DNA of 64,000 nt from Bacteroidia bacterium (GCA_030427635.1 JAUIBA010000001.1:124001-188000), one strand, 5' to 3'. Positions 8,432 to 19,073 are shown, numbered from the stretch's first letter. The notes: generated by a model from the sequence alone, not told the origin. Made by a program: numbers and translations.

Positions 8432-10624
8432 ATGATGACACTGTTTTACCTCGTTCCATTATTTGGTGTACTGGCCTTGTTGTACACATTCGTTAAAGGT
8501 GCCTGGGTGAGCAGGCAGGATGCCGGCAACCCACGCATGCAGGAGATTGCAAAATACATTGCTGAGGGAGCTATGGCCTTCCTCAAGGCAGAGTATAAGA
8601 TCCTTACCTACTTTGTAATAATAGCAGGGCTGCTGCTGGCATTCATGGGGTACAGTAATCCTAAGTCCAGCCCGGTGATAGCGGTGGCATTTGTGATAGG
8701 TGCGGTATTCAGCGCGCTGGCAGGCTTTATAGGTATGCGCATAGCTACCAAAGCCAATGTGCGCACGGCAGAGGCTGCCAAAACAAGCCTTTCGAAAGCG
8801 CTTAATGTATCATTCAGCGGTGGCTCTGTAATGGGTCTGGGTGTAGCTGGCCTTGCAGTACTGGGTCTGGGTAGCCTGTTTATCATATTCAAAATGATGT
8901 TTGCACCAGAGGCCGCTGTGGACAGTGAAGAAATGGAGCGCGCCATAGAGGTGCTTACCGGTTTCTCACTGGGCGCTGAGAGTATAGCACTCTTTGCCCG
9001 TGTGGGTGGCGGTATCTATACCAAGGCTGCCGACGTAGGTGCTGACCTTGTAGGTAAGGTAGAAGCAGGTATTCCTGAGGATGACCCGCGCAACCCCGCC
9101 ACCATTGCCGATAACGTAGGTGACAATGTGGGTGACGTAGCCGGTATGGGTGCCGACCTCTTTGGTTCTTACGTAGCTACGGTACTGGCTACTATGGTAC
9201 TGGGCCGCGAAACCACATCGGCCGGTGATAACTATGGTGGCATGGCTCCTATACTGCTGCCTATGCTTATAGCTGGCCTTGGTATTATATTCTCCATCAT
9301 CGGTACGCTGTTTGTACGTATATCTGACAGTGTAGGCAACAGCACATCGGCAGTGCAGAAGGCGCTGAACATGGGTAACTGGGGCTCTATCATCATTACC
9401 GGTGTGGCCTGCTACTTCCTGGTAAACTACATACTGCCTGCCAACATGACCCTGCGTGGTTATGAGTTCACTGCCAATGGCGTGTTTGGTGCTATAGTGG
9501 TAGGCCTGGTGGTAGGTACGCTTATGAGTATGATCACAGAGTACTACACTGCTATGGGCAAGCGTCCTGTGTTGAGCATCATCAAACAGTCTTCTACCGG
9601 TCATGCTACCAACATTATAGGTGGTCTGGCTATAGGTATGGAGTCTACCACACTACCTATCATTGTACTGGCAGGTGGTATATGGGGCTCTTATGAGTGT
9701 GCCGGTCTGTATGGTGTGGCTATAGCTGCAGCGGGTATGATGGCTACAACGGCTATGCAGCTGGCAATAGATGCCTTTGGCCCTATAGCAGATAATGCAG
9801 GTGGTATTGCTGAAATGAGTGAGCTGCCTAAAGAAGTACGTGAGAAAACAGATATACTGGATGCGGTAGGTAATACTACTGCTGCTACCGGGAAGGGTTT
9901 TGCAATCGCATCGGCTGCGCTTACTGCTCTGGCCCTGTTTGCAGCTTTCGTAGGTGTGGCCGGTATATCTGGTATAGACATCTATAAGGCGCCTGTACTG
10001 GCTTGTCTGTTTGTAGGTGGTATGATACCTTTCATTTTCTCATCTCTGGCTATACGTGCGGTAGGTGAGGCGGCTATGAGTATGGTGGAAGAAGTGCGTC
10101 GCCAGTTCCGCACTATACCCGGCATCATGGAAGGTACCGGTACGCCGGAGTATGATAAGTGTGTGGCTATCTCTACAGAGGCATCTATCAGAAAGATGGT
10201 ATTGCCAGGTGCTATAGCTATTGTGTCGCCACTTATCATCGGTTTTATTATGGGACCTGAGGCGCTGGGTGGTTTCCTGGCGGGTGCTACGGTAAGCGGT
10301 GTACTTATGGGTATGTTCCAGAACAATGCCGGTGGTGCATGGGATAATGCCAAGAAGTCATTTGAGAAAGGTGTGGAAATAAACGGCGAGATATTTTACA
10401 AAAAGTCTGAGCCACATAAGGCATCTGTAACAGGTGATACGGTAGGTGACCCGTTCAAAGATACATCGGGCCCGTCTATGAATATCCTCATTAAGCTGAT
10501 GTCAATAGTAGCGCTGGTAATAGCACCTACCATCAGCACCGTGAAAAAAGAAGCTACAGTGAAGGCTAAGGCTCCTGTAGAGGTAAAAGTAGCGGCACCA
10601 GTAAATGGCGTTACCCTGAAATAA
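8432..10624 (+). CDS. hppA: Membrane-bound ion-pumping pyrophosphatase (K+-dependent type)
   Basis: 730 residues, about 16 membrane helices. Pyrophosphate-binding motifs are [18 protein letters not shown] and [20 protein letters not shown]. The enzyme couples PPi hydrolysis to H+ or Na+ export across the inner membrane. The segment [11 protein letters not shown] has alanine where K+-independent enzymes have lysine, so the K+-stimulated class is indicated; whether it pumps H+, Na+ or both cannot be read with certainty. A TATATTTG box at 8393-8400 is a possible -7 element, but the matching -33 motif is not clear. A terminator follows. ATG 8432 and 8435 are both possible starts. Confidence 0.95.
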   Translation: MMTLFYLVPLFGVLALLYTFVKGAWVSRQDAGNPRMQEIAKYIAEGAMAFLKAEYKILTYFVIIAGLLLAFMGYSNPKSSPVIAVAFVIGAVFSALAGFIGMRIATKANVRTAEAAKTSLSKALNVSFSGGSVMGLGVAGLAVLGLGSLFIIFKMMFAPEAAVDSEEMERAIEVLTGFSLGAESIALFARVGGGIYTKAADVGADLVGKVEAGIPEDDPRNPATIADNVGDNVGDVAGMGADLFGSYVATVLATMVLGRETTSAGDNYGGMAPILLPMLIAGLGIIFSIIGTLFVRISDSVGNSTSAVQKALNMGNWGSIIITGVACYFLVNYILPANMTLRGYEFTANGVFGAIVVGLVVGTLMSMITEYYTAMGKRPVLSIIKQSSTGHATNIIGGLAIGMESTTLPIIVLAGGIWGSYECAGLYGVAIAAAGMMATTAMQLAIDAFGPIADNAGGIAEMSELPKEVREKTDILDAVGNTTAATGKGFAIASAALTALALFAAFVGVAGISGIDIYKAPVLACLFVGGMIPFIFSSLAIRAVGEAAMSMVEEVRRQFRTIPGIMEGTGTPEYDKCVAISTEASIRKMVLPGAIAIVSPLIIGFIMGPEALGGFLAGATVSGVLMGMFQNNAGGAWDNAKKSFEKGVEINGEIFYKKSEPHKASVTGDTVGDPFKDTSGPSMNILIKLMSIVALVIAPTISTVKKEATVKAKAPVEVKVAAPVNGVTLK

Positions 10625-10651
10625 AGAAAAGGATATAATATCTGTATTATT

Positions 10652-10683
10652 GCGAGGGTGCTGACAGGCACTCTCGCTTTTTT
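10652..10683 (+). terminator. Rho-independent terminator after hppA
   Basis: GCGAGGGTGC, loop, GCACTCTCGC (10-bp stem with one G-T pair), then TTTTTT, 28 bases after the hppA stop codon. Confidence 0.9.
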
Positions 10684-10779
10684 AAATAATGGGGGGTAAT
10701 GGAGGTGAATAACCGGCAAATGGCACTTGTAGTCAGGTATATTAACACTATATATAGACAGGGTTTACCACTTAGTCCG

Positions 10780-10808
10780 TTTGGGGGAGGGGATTGGAAC
10801 TATTTTTG
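10780..10808 (+). promoter_or_regulatory. Putative Bacteroidota promoter for tamB
   Basis: TTTG at 10780-10783 and TATTTTTG (TAnnTTTG) at 10801-10808, spacer 17, slightly short of the usual 19-21. It would start transcription about 20 bases before the TTG codon used by tamB. Confidence 0.45.
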
Positions 10809-10833
10809 TAGTTATTGCACGTAACTGAACGTA

Positions 10834-13800
10834 TTGCTGAAGCGGGTTCTGAAAATATCGGGTAGAGTACTGTTGGGTATTGTGGCATTGCTGCTGATAG
10901 CGGTGCTGCTGATTAACTATTCTCCGGTGCAGACCTGGCTGGCAGGCCGGGCAGCGGCTATCCTTTCTGAGCGCATGAACACAAAGGTCTCAGTAGGGCA
11001 TGTGCGGATAAAACTGCTGAACAGCCTGCTGGTACAGGAAGTTTCTATAAGGGATCAGCAGGGAGATACACTGCTATATGCAGGTGAGGTATCGGCCAGT
11101 ATTACAGATTGGTTTATTTTCAAAGACAAGCCGGTATTACATTATCTGGGGCTGAAAAATACGTTTGTGCATCTGCAGCGCGACTCGGCCATATGGAATT
11201 ATGCATTTATAGAGGATGCATTCAGCACGCCCAAATCAACTAAGAAAACAAAGACCAACAGCAGTTTTGAGCTGGACCTGAGAAGTGTGTCGCTGGAGCA
11301 GGTGCGCATACACATGGATGATAAGTGGATAGGTGAAGACCTGCACTTTGATATAGGCTCCATGGAGGTAGCTGCCAAAGGGATAGACTATAAAAAGCAG
11401 CTGATAGCTATTAAAGAGATTGCTGTAGCTAATACCGGCATCCACATATATGAGTACACCGGAGCCCGCCCTGCACACCTGAGGCCTAAACATGACTTCT
11501 TTGATACTACTGCATTTAACCCCGATATGTGGGGGCTGGCTGTGGGGAAGGTTGCGCTGAAGGGCTGCAGTTTCAGCCTTACAGATGGTGACATGGAGCC
11601 TGAGCCGGGACTGTTTGACGAAACGCACATAAGAATTACCGGTATAGATATAGATGTAGATAGTGTGCAGGTAGTAGGTGATACCATTAATGGTCGTGTA
11701 AATAATCTTACTGCTTATGAGCGCAGCGGACTGGTGATAAAAACCATGCAAAGCCGCGTAACGGTATCACCTATAGCTTCTATATGCCGGGACCTGTATC
11801 TGGAAACGAACAATAGTGTGCTGAAAGATTACTATGCAATGCATTACCGGCATTTCCCTGATTTTAATAATTACATAGACAGTGTGTCAATGGTGGCGCA
11901 TCTGGATGGTGCACGGGTAGATAAGCGTGATGTACGCTTCTTTGCCGAAGAGCTGGATAACCTGCCGGATATTGTGGCTACAATAAGTGGTGAAGGCAGG
12001 GGAACGGTATCTGATATTTCGGCCCGTGGCCTGAAGGTGACAGATGGCGATGTGACCATCACCGGTGATCTGTCTATGCAGGGACTACCCGATATCAATA
12101 CTACGCTTATAACCTATGCTAACGGCACTATTACTGCATCTAACAAAGGGTTGATGCATTATGCCCCTGCATTAAGGAATAATGATGCATTTGCGGCAGA
12201 CAGTATAAGCAACATTGTATTTACCGGAATGTATGAGGGGTACATAGACAACTTCAGGGTGAGTGGTGAGGTAACCTCAGCACAGGGTGAAGCTGGTGTA
12301 GATGTTCAGTTGCGTATCCCTGGATTTGTTGCGGACTCTGCGGTGTATTCCGGTACGGTACATACCCGTGCATTGCAGGTAGGCAAGTTGTTAAAGCTGC
12401 CATATCTGGGGGATATTACTATGAATGAGAAGATATCGGGACACTCTTTCAATCCTGATAACATGCAACTCCGACTGGATGGTGAGATAGGGGAGTTTGT
12501 AGTAAACGGGTATCGCTATCATAAAATATTTACTGAGGGCACACTGGCACGCCAGCAGTTTGACGGCCGGGTGCTGGTAGATGACCCTAATCTGGCACTG
12601 GATTTTGACGGGCATGTAAACTATGCGGGGCATCAGCTGCGTATCAATGCTATGGCCCACCTGCTAGCCAGTAATTTCAGAGCGCTGAAGCTGACATCAG
12701 ACAGTATGACGGCATCTGCCGACTTTGACCTTAACTGGGAGGGAAGCACTATTGATAACTTCCGGGGCTATGGCAAGCTCTTTAACATTGATCTGCGCCG
12801 CGATGCGCACCGGCTGGATATTGACTCGGTGTATGTAAGGTCGGGCGGTGATACCGCCAATCGTACACTGACGGTGAACAGTGATGCATTCACAGCGCGC
12901 GTTACCGGCAACTATCGTTTGAGCTCCCTGCCGGCATCAGTACAGTATTATCTGTCGCGGTATATACCTAATTATATAAAGCCGCCGGAGAAGTATGCAC
13001 CGGGGCAGGTGTTTGATTTCCGTATTACTACAGCACGTATAGACAGCATATTTGCGCTTACAATACCAGATGTGCGTGGTGGTGATTATGCAACGGTTTC
13101 CGGCTCTATGAATACGGTGAATGGTAAGCTGTCGCTTAATGCCGATATACCTTACTTCAGTGCAGGTGCTATAGCTATGCATGGCATAACGCTGGGAGGG
13201 CTGGGCGACCTGCGCAGTATAGCCATAAATGCCAATGCTGACTTTGTATCTATAGCAGACAGTGTACTGAAGGGTGAGGCAAGCATAACAACAACGGTAG
13301 GTGAGGATACGGTAAACTTTACACTGGCTACGGTATCGCCCGACAAGGAAAGCTCAGCCTCACTGTCTGGTACCATTGTAGCTGTTCATGATACGCTTAC
13401 ACTACGCATGCTGCCGTCAGAGTTTTTCCTTAGTAAGGCAAAGTGGGAAGTAGCCGGAGGAAGCAGGGTAGTGTATGCTACCCGCTATCTGAAAGTAGAT
13501 GATGTAGCGCTGTGGTCAGGTCTGCAGCGGATAACATTATCTACCAATGAGGCAAACAATGGGGCGCTGCTGTTAAATGCACATAATCTGGATCTGGCAC
13601 ATATAGGCAATATTGCCGGTATCAATAGCTATCAGCCCGATGGGCGCATAGATGGTGTAATATCTGCCGGTGATATTTTTGACAATCTGCAGCTTAGTGT
13701 CAATATGCGTGCTACCGGGGTGAAGCTGGGTAATGATACTGTAGGTAATATAAATGTTGTGGGTGGTTATGATGCATCTGCTCAGGTTATAAACATAGAC

Positions 13801-15603
13801 CCGCAAACCGGTATATTCAGAGACCATGCTTCTGTAGTCCTTTCCGGAAAGGTCTCACTGGATAGTATGCGTGGGCGGCCGCTGTCGGGCGCTGTTCGCT
13901 TCAGGGATGCCCGTGTAGCATGGGCATCACCGTTTCTTGCCGGGCTTATGAGTAACATTAAGGGCGATGTGAACGGTAAGGTAGATATAGGCGGTACTGT
14001 AGATAAGCCGGTACTGAGTGGTGGTGTGCATCTCACGGGAGCAGCATTCCGTTTTGATTATCTGGGATGTACCTATCTGATACCTGAGGGATATGCAGAG
14101 GTGACAAATAACCGCATAACACTGGATAACATTAGTGTATACGACCTTTATAGGAATAAGGCTCAGCTATATGGCTACTTCTCGCACGATATGTTCGATA
14201 AGATGCGCATGAGGCTCACCGTCACGACTCCTAAACTGGAAGTAATGAATCTTACGCATGAGCAGAATGATCTGTTTTATGGGAAACTCACTGCAGGGAT
14301 GGATTCGTTTACTATCAGAGGACCTTTCAATAACATAAGGCTCAATCTGTATGGGGGAAGACCTGCAGCAAAGTCTACCATCTATATACCCGGTAGTACA
14401 GGCTCGTATACCGGAGGCTATAATTATGTATCATTCAAAACATATGGAGAAAATCAGGAGCCTGTAAAGAGTAAAGTAAAGGATAAGATATCTATATACA
14501 TGGATGCCAATCTGAATAACCTGGCAGAGATACATATTGTAATGGACCCTGCTACCAATGATGAAATTATCACACGTGGCAGCGGGAATATACAGATGGA
14601 TATACCACCCAATAACGATATGCGTATGACCGGCCTTTATACCATATCAGAAGGTACCTACACCCTCACTTTTGAGCAGTTCCTTATACATAGAATGTTC
14701 CGGCTCACGCCAGGCAGCACTATAGCTTTTAATGGTCCGTTTTCAGAAACAAATCTTGCGGTAGATGCGACCTACACAGCCAAAGCCCGCCTGTATGATT
14801 TACTCACTACAGCCGAAAAAACAGCACTGGGTACAGACCTGAGCGATGCGCAGACACCTCAGTTTGTAAATGTAATACTGCATATGAATGGTCCTATATA
14901 TTCATCCCGTCTCTCTTTCGATCTGGACCTGGAGAACAACCATTCAAAAGGAACACTGGCAGGACGTAAGCTGCAGCTGATAAATAATGATGAGCGGCAG
15001 AAATTTGACCAGGTAGCTTCATTGCTGCTGGTGGGTACTTTTATGCCAAACGATGGTATCGGTGGTAGTGCAAGGTCCGGCGCTATAAACAATGTTTCTC
15101 AGGTGGCAGCCAGCACGGTTTCTGCAGGCCTTACTAAGGCTGTGAATAAGCTGCTGGGCGACAGAAATCTTAATGTGGCAGTGAAATATACCAATTATGG
15201 ATTGGGGGAAAATACCAGCGGAACATGGAATCAGCTGAAGCTGGGTGTAACCAAAAACTATATTAACGACCGTCTTCTGGTATCTGTAGGAAGTACCTCT
15301 GACTGGGGCAGACCAGCTAATACCACTACAGCCACCAACTTTAACTTTGCACCCGATGTGCGGCTTCAGTATGTACTATCAGGAAATTCAGGTTTAAGGC
15401 TCAATGCATTCCAGACCAGTGATTTTGACATCGTTCAGAACAGGAACGTGCAGCGGGTAGGTGCCGGTATAAGCTGGCGCCGCTCATTCGATAATCTGGG
15501 AGAGTTCTTTGGCGGGCAGAAATATCAGCAACGGCAGAGAGAGAAGAAACTCAATCAGGACACTACCGGAATATTACCCGACAGTACGCAGAAAAGGAAA
15601 TAA
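10834..15603 (+). CDS. tamB: TamB-like translocation/assembly module protein (DUF490)
   Basis: A 1589-residue protein with one N-terminal membrane helix (about residues 11-30) followed by a long periplasmic beta-rich region. The start of the AsmA/TamB fold is visible (NYSPVQTWLAGRAAAILSE, then VRIKLLNSLLVQEVSI). The C-terminal DUF490 domain includes GNIQMDIPPNNDMRMTGLY and YTLTFEQFLIHRMFRL. A barrel-like end (WNQLKLGVTKNYINDRL) follows. TamB-family proteins bridge inner and outer membranes for outer-membrane protein insertion or lipid transport. An in-frame stop at 10822 forces a TTG start at 10834. The tail is K/R/Q rich. It ends 10 bases from the convergent kinase gene. Confidence 0.9.
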   Translation: MLKRVLKISGRVLLGIVALLLIAVLLINYSPVQTWLAGRAAAILSERMNTKVSVGHVRIKLLNSLLVQEVSIRDQQGDTLLYAGEVSASITDWFIFKDKPVLHYLGLKNTFVHLQRDSAIWNYAFIEDAFSTPKSTKKTKTNSSFELDLRSVSLEQVRIHMDDKWIGEDLHFDIGSMEVAAKGIDYKKQLIAIKEIAVANTGIHIYEYTGARPAHLRPKHDFFDTTAFNPDMWGLAVGKVALKGCSFSLTDGDMEPEPGLFDETHIRITGIDIDVDSVQVVGDTINGRVNNLTAYERSGLVIKTMQSRVTVSPIASICRDLYLETNNSVLKDYYAMHYRHFPDFNNYIDSVSMVAHLDGARVDKRDVRFFAEELDNLPDIVATISGEGRGTVSDISARGLKVTDGDVTITGDLSMQGLPDINTTLITYANGTITASNKGLMHYAPALRNNDAFAADSISNIVFTGMYEGYIDNFRVSGEVTSAQGEAGVDVQLRIPGFVADSAVYSGTVHTRALQVGKLLKLPYLGDITMNEKISGHSFNPDNMQLRLDGEIGEFVVNGYRYHKIFTEGTLARQQFDGRVLVDDPNLALDFDGHVNYAGHQLRINAMAHLLASNFRALKLTSDSMTASADFDLNWEGSTIDNFRGYGKLFNIDLRRDAHRLDIDSVYVRSGGDTANRTLTVNSDAFTARVTGNYRLSSLPASVQYYLSRYIPNYIKPPEKYAPGQVFDFRITTARIDSIFALTIPDVRGGDYATVSGSMNTVNGKLSLNADIPYFSAGAIAMHGITLGGLGDLRSIAINANADFVSIADSVLKGEASITTTVGEDTVNFTLATVSPDKESSASLSGTIVAVHDTLTLRMLPSEFFLSKAKWEVAGGSRVVYATRYLKVDDVALWSGLQRITLSTNEANNGALLLNAHNLDLAHIGNIAGINSYQPDGRIDGVISAGDIFDNLQLSVNMRATGVKLGNDTVGNINVVGGYDASAQVINIDPQTGIFRDHASVVLSGKVSLDSMRGRPLSGAVRFRDARVAWASPFLAGLMSNIKGDVNGKVDIGGTVDKPVLSGGVHLTGAAFRFDYLGCTYLIPEGYAEVTNNRITLDNISVYDLYRNKAQLYGYFSHDMFDKMRMRLTVTTPKLEVMNLTHEQNDLFYGKLTAGMDSFTIRGPFNNIRLNLYGGRPAAKSTIYIPGSTGSYTGGYNYVSFKTYGENQEPVKSKVKDKISIYMDANLNNLAEIHIVMDPATNDEIITRGSGNIQMDIPPNNDMRMTGLYTISEGTYTLTFEQFLIHRMFRLTPGSTIAFNGPFSETNLAVDATYTAKARLYDLLTTAEKTALGTDLSDAQTPQFVNVILHMNGPIYSSRLSFDLDLENNHSKGTLAGRKLQLINNDERQKFDQVASLLLVGTFMPNDGIGGSARSGAINNVSQVAASTVSAGLTKAVNKLLGDRNLNVAVKYTNYGLGENTSGTWNQLKLGVTKNYINDRLLVSVGSTSDWGRPANTTTATNFNFAPDVRLQYVLSGNSGLRLNAFQTSDFDIVQNRNVQRVGAGISWRRSFDNLGEFFGGQKYQQRQREKKLNQDTTGILPDSTQKRK

Positions 15604-15613
15604 CACCAGGCTA

Positions 15614-16465
15614 TCAGGCTTCCATCGTTTTGTAATAGCGTACCAGGCCATTAATGGGGTTTTGTTCTATACGTCCTATTTCCAGCTCATACTGATTGCA
15701 CAGGTTTTCAATTACATCTCTGAAGTACCACGCTACTGAGCCGGTGAAGTATAGTGGGAACTTCCAGGCCTGCCGGTACTTGAGTACATTATTGTGCAGA
15801 AAATCGTTGATACAGTCTTCAATGATATTTTCAGCCATGTAGTGTCCCCTTAAATCTACAAGCATCGTGGCAAACTGTGCCAGGTATCTGTTAGGAAACT
15901 CTGCCTGATATAGCTGCTTTACTATTTCGTTCACATCCTTGCCATACCGCATTTCGAACCCAGTACGCATTTCTGTATCAAATGTGCCGTATGCATAGTA
16001 TTGCAGTACACGTTTCCCTATATGATTACCACTGCCTTCATCGCCGGCCAGGTATCCTAATGATGGTTTTTGCTCTTTTACTTTCTTACCGTCATAGTAG
16101 CAGGAGGAGCTGCCAGTTCCCAGTATGCACACTATGCCTTTTTCATTTCCGCATAATGCTTTAGCTGCTCCGGCCAGGTCGCTTTGCACTACTGCCTTTT
16201 TGCTGCCAAAGTGTTTGCGCAGTATCTGAGACAGTAACTTTTGTTTATCAGGGTGTGCTGCTCCTGCGCCATAAAAATGAATTTCATCAGGAATATGTTT
16301 TTTACCCCATGGTATTTCAGCCATTAGCATTCCGGCAACAGATTCGGCAGATTGTATATGTGGATTGATGCCCTGAGTGTGGAAATAGGTGGGTCTGCTA
16401 CCTTTCTTTACAAGGCACCAGTCGGTCTTGGTAGACCCGCTGTCGGCAATTAAATATGTGGCCAT
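15614..16465 (-). CDS. BadF/BadG-type ATPase, N-acetylglucosamine kinase-like
   Basis: 283 residues with the ASKHA phosphate-1 motif at the N-terminus (YLIADSGSTKTDWCLV, residues 4-19). The phosphate-2 motif GIVCILGTGSSSCYYDG is near residue 115 and the adenosine region is GYLAGDEGSGNHIGKRVL. The family phosphorylates amino sugars such as N-acetylglucosamine, here presumably in cell-wall recycling or chitin use. This short form is usual in Bacteroidota. It is monocistronic and convergent with tamB. Substrate specificity is inferred only. Confidence 0.85.
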   Translation of the reverse strand: MATYLIADSGSTKTDWCLVKKGSRPTYFHTQGINPHIQSAESVAGMLMAEIPWGKKHIPDEIHFYGAGAAHPDKQKLLSQILRKHFGSKKAVVQSDLAGAAKALCGNEKGIVCILGTGSSSCYYDGKKVKEQKPSLGYLAGDEGSGNHIGKRVLQYYAYGTFDTEMRTGFEMRYGKDVNEIVKQLYQAEFPNRYLAQFATMLVDLRGHYMAENIIEDCINDFLHNNVLKYRQAWKFPLYFTGSVAWYFRDVIENLCNQYELEIGRIEQNPINGLVRYYKTMEA

Positions 16466-17166
16466 GATAAACGACGGTTGAATGACGGGTTAAAGCTATA
16501 CAATTTTTCCCTGCCTGGGTTTATATAATTCCCATGTTTCCCGTAAAAGCTCATGAATGCGCGAATAGTGTACAGCTGATGTCATTTCTTTGTCTTTTTA
16601 CTGAGAAAATTGCACCTGTATCAATTCATATTTGCTTTGTGGTATAACTATTGTGGTTGTTGATATGTAAGCATGGGGGATATAAGAAGGGAGTGTGATA
16701 TATGTATTCTCTATTATGTTTTAGCTTTTTTTAAAAATTTGGTAAGAATATCTTTCTGCAGGCTATACTTATGGGTGATCTAAAGAGGGATAGTCGCATT
16801 GGTGAAAAAAATATTTAAAAACGCACCCAAGCCACAGCGCCTGTTTTTCGTCTTTTATGGTGAGTGGTTAGTTTTAAGCAGTAAAAAGGCGCCTTTTTCA
16901 TTACAACAACCACGAAGTGAGTTCTTTGTCATTTTTTTGTGAGATATTAAGAAATGGATAAACTATAATCCAGGGACTAGTATAACCTATACGCAAGTAG
17001 TATAGGGGTTGAAGCCAACGATTATCAGCCCTTATAAATACTATCATCCTTTTCAGGGAAAGGATTGACTTTTCCGGTTACTTTGCCGGAATGGACCCGG
17101 AGGTGTGAAGATGCACCGATAAAAATGAATGTATGAAGGAATTTTAGTAAATTACTAATTATTGAA
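16466..17166. other. Long divergent intergenic region with several hairpins
   Basis: 700 bases between the kinase start and the sigma-factor start with no credible gene. It holds the palindrome AAAAAGGCGCCTTTTT (16883-16898) and an upstream partial complement GCGCCTGTTTTT (about 16837-16848) that could pair with its left half. Also present are the dyad CCTATAC/GTATAGG (16986-17006), TCCGG/CCGGA (about 17074-17091) and GGTG/CACC (about 17101-17116). It may be a structured leader of the sigma operon. No known RNA family is recognised. Confidence 0.4.
16986..17006. promoter_or_regulatory. Inverted repeat upstream of the sigma-factor gene
   Basis: CCTATAC, 7-base spacer, GTATAGG: a perfect 7-bp dyad about 160 bases before the sigma-factor ATG. 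It could be an operator or an RNA hairpin; the sequence alone does not decide. Confidence 0.4.
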
Positions 17167-17757
17167 ATGCGCCTTATGCCCGCATATTCTGAACAGGAAA
17201 TAATAGCTGGGTGCCGGCAAAGAAGCCGGGCAATACAGGAGTACCTGTACAGGGTGTACTATAGTATATTCTTAAAGGTGTGCTCCCGTTATGCTAAGGA
17301 TATGCAGGATGCGGAACAGTTGCTTAACGATGGCTTCCTTAAAGTGTTCACGCAGATAGATAAGTTTAATAATTCCGGGTCATTTGAGGGTTGGATGAGG
17401 CGTATAGTTGTAAATACATGCCTTGATTATCTGCGCAGCACAGCGCTGAAGGAGGAGATGGCTATGCATGTACGTGCCGTGCCTGCAGAAGAGTCAGACC
17501 TTTCTGTAACCAATCTGGGTATGGAAAGCATCGAATTCAAGGAAATGGTTCAAATGATACAGTCATTGCCCGCCATGACCAGAACAGTATTTAACCTGTT
17601 TGTATTTGATGGGTATAATCACAAGGAAATAAGTAGTCAGTTAGATATAAGTGAGGGTACTTCGCATTGGCACTTACACCAGGCGAGAGGGCTTTTACAG
17701 AAAAAAATAATAAAACGAGATCAAAATATCATAACGTATGAAGCCAGGAGAATTTGA
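17167..17757 (+). CDS. ECF-type RNA polymerase sigma factor
   Basis: 196 residues. Region 2 includes DAEQLLNDGFLKVFTQIDKF and FEGWMRRIVVNTCLDYLR (about residues 45-88). Region 4 includes SLPAMTRTVFNLFVFDGYNHKEISSQLDISEGTSHWHLHQAR (about 130-175), with the recognition helix after SEGTS. It directs RNA polymerase to a small regulon, probably including its own operon. A second ATG three codons in (MPAYSEQE) is an equally good start. It overlaps the next gene by 20 bases, so the two are translationally coupled. Confidence 0.92.
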   Translation: MRLMPAYSEQEIIAGCRQRSRAIQEYLYRVYYSIFLKVCSRYAKDMQDAEQLLNDGFLKVFTQIDKFNNSGSFEGWMRRIVVNTCLDYLRSTALKEEMAMHVRAVPAEESDLSVTNLGMESIEFKEMVQMIQSLPAMTRTVFNLFVFDGYNHKEISSQLDISEGTSHWHLHQARGLLQKKIIKRDQNIITYEARRI

Positions 17758-18991
17758 CGAACTGGTCCGGCAAAAGTTCGATCAGGGCGACTTCGCTTAC
17801 AATCCCCGAAACTGGGATTTGCTTGCGGAGCAACTGGATGGCCGTGCGAAAAAGCGTAGTATGCTGATGTGGCTATGGATGCCAGCAGCAGGTATGGCAG
17901 CATCTGTTGCTCTTGCTATGGGAGTTACATCCCTGCTCCGGTTCGGTGTCCCGGATACCGGCGGCAATGGTGGCTATGTGGCCACGGGCAGGTTTATACA
18001 GCGGGAAGCTAAAACCGGCAGTGAGCTCGCTATGGTGCCAGACGTGCCTTATTATGGGGAAGAATCTACCCCACGCGAAAAAGAGGTACATCACCGGAAA
18101 GGTAGAAGAATTGTTCGCAGTAATGCTGTTGCTGATGGTAAAAGTACTGTAGGCTTACGGCTGGATAAGATGGCCCGTACATCGGCTGGTGTTGCTACGG
18201 TAAGTCATGAAGACATTACAAACGTTGTACTGAATGCTGTAGCTCCGGAAAGCACAGCCACCGCCAAAGTAGAAAAGAAGGTAACAGAACCCACTAAGAA
18301 AATTATGGGTACTTTCCGCGAGGAAACTGTAGCCGCAGTAAAGAAACCACAGAATTTCTCAGTTATTCTGTCGGGTGGTGTTAACCAGGGTAGTAACAAC
18401 AATGGTTATATGGCTGGTGCTACCGTAAGGAAGATGATCAATGAAAAGGTATATATAGAAGGTGATATAGCCTTTGCCAGCAGCAACAATGTGCAGAGAA
18501 CAGATGTTTCTTATGCGATGCCGGCCACAGGCAATCCTTCTTATACTGGTGGTACAGGCACAATGGCTGCCAAGTCATCTTCGGCATCAAAAATTACCGC
18601 TACTACAGATGGCGCAGCAGTGATTCCTACAGATCAGCCGGTGACTGTAGTGAAGACGCAGGATGTTTCTTACAATCTTAAGTATGCTCAGATTACTCCC
18701 AGCATCGGATATCGTATCATGAAGCGTATGTCTATAGGTATGGGACCAGACTTCCAGCAGATGCTGGTGGATAATCGCCCTGCACCTTCTACCGTTACAA
18801 GGGAAAACATACAGGTAGCACCATCATTTGACGTAGGTTTTGTAGGTAAAACAGAATATGCATTTACCAGCAAGGTAAAAGCAGCAGTGGCCTATCGTAA
18901 GGGTATAAACGGGTTCATTAATCCCGGCGATAAGTTCATAGACAGAAACTACCTCCAGTTTCAGATGAAGTGTACCATATTTAATAAATAA
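17738..18991 (+). CDS. Anti-sigma-like N-terminus fused to an outer-membrane beta-barrel-like domain
   Basis: 417 residues. Residues 1-45 are soluble and anti-sigma-like (FDELVRQKFDQGDF, NWDLLAEQLDG), followed by one hydrophobic helix (about 46-66, MLMWLWMPAAGMAASVALAMG). A low-complexity linker (about 67-210) precedes a C-terminal region of amphipathic strands typical of Bacteroidota beta-barrel proteins (VILSGGVNQGS, YAQITPSIGYRIMKRMSIGMG, KVKAAVAYRKGINGFI). The 20-base overlap with the sigma gene makes a partner role likely. An inner-membrane anchor together with a barrel-like domain is topologically odd. The function is inferred from position only. Confidence 0.75.
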   Translation: MKPGEFDELVRQKFDQGDFAYNPRNWDLLAEQLDGRAKKRSMLMWLWMPAAGMAASVALAMGVTSLLRFGVPDTGGNGGYVATGRFIQREAKTGSELAMVPDVPYYGEESTPREKEVHHRKGRRIVRSNAVADGKSTVGLRLDKMARTSAGVATVSHEDITNVVLNAVAPESTATAKVEKKVTEPTKKIMGTFREETVAAVKKPQNFSVILSGGVNQGSNNNGYMAGATVRKMINEKVYIEGDIAFASSNNVQRTDVSYAMPATGNPSYTGGTGTMAAKSSSASKITATTDGAAVIPTDQPVTVVKTQDVSYNLKYAQITPSIGYRIMKRMSIGMGPDFQQMLVDNRPAPSTVTRENIQVAPSFDVGFVGKTEYAFTSKVKAAVAYRKGINGFINPGDKFIDRNYLQFQMKCTIFNK

Positions 18992-18998
18992 GAGTTGG

Positions 18999-19033
18999 AA
19001 GCCGGTAGTGCAGATATGCGCTACCGGCTTTTT
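18999..19033 (+). terminator. Rho-independent terminator after the sigma operon
   Basis: AAGCCGGTAG, 12-base loop, CTACCGGCTT, then TTT: a perfect 10-bp stem starting 8 bases after the stop codon. Confidence 0.85.
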
Positions 19034-19073
19034 ATAAAGCAGTTTTGTCTGCCCCGGCAGTAGTACTGTATAA

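Noticed and set aside
8966-9604. A 212-codon frame antisense to hppA
   Set aside because: It is a composition shadow of the conserved pyrophosphatase gene and has no domain logic.
16883-16898. AAAAAGGCGCCTTTTT as a terminator
   Set aside because: There is no loop or adjacent gene end; it is a simple palindrome in a long gap.
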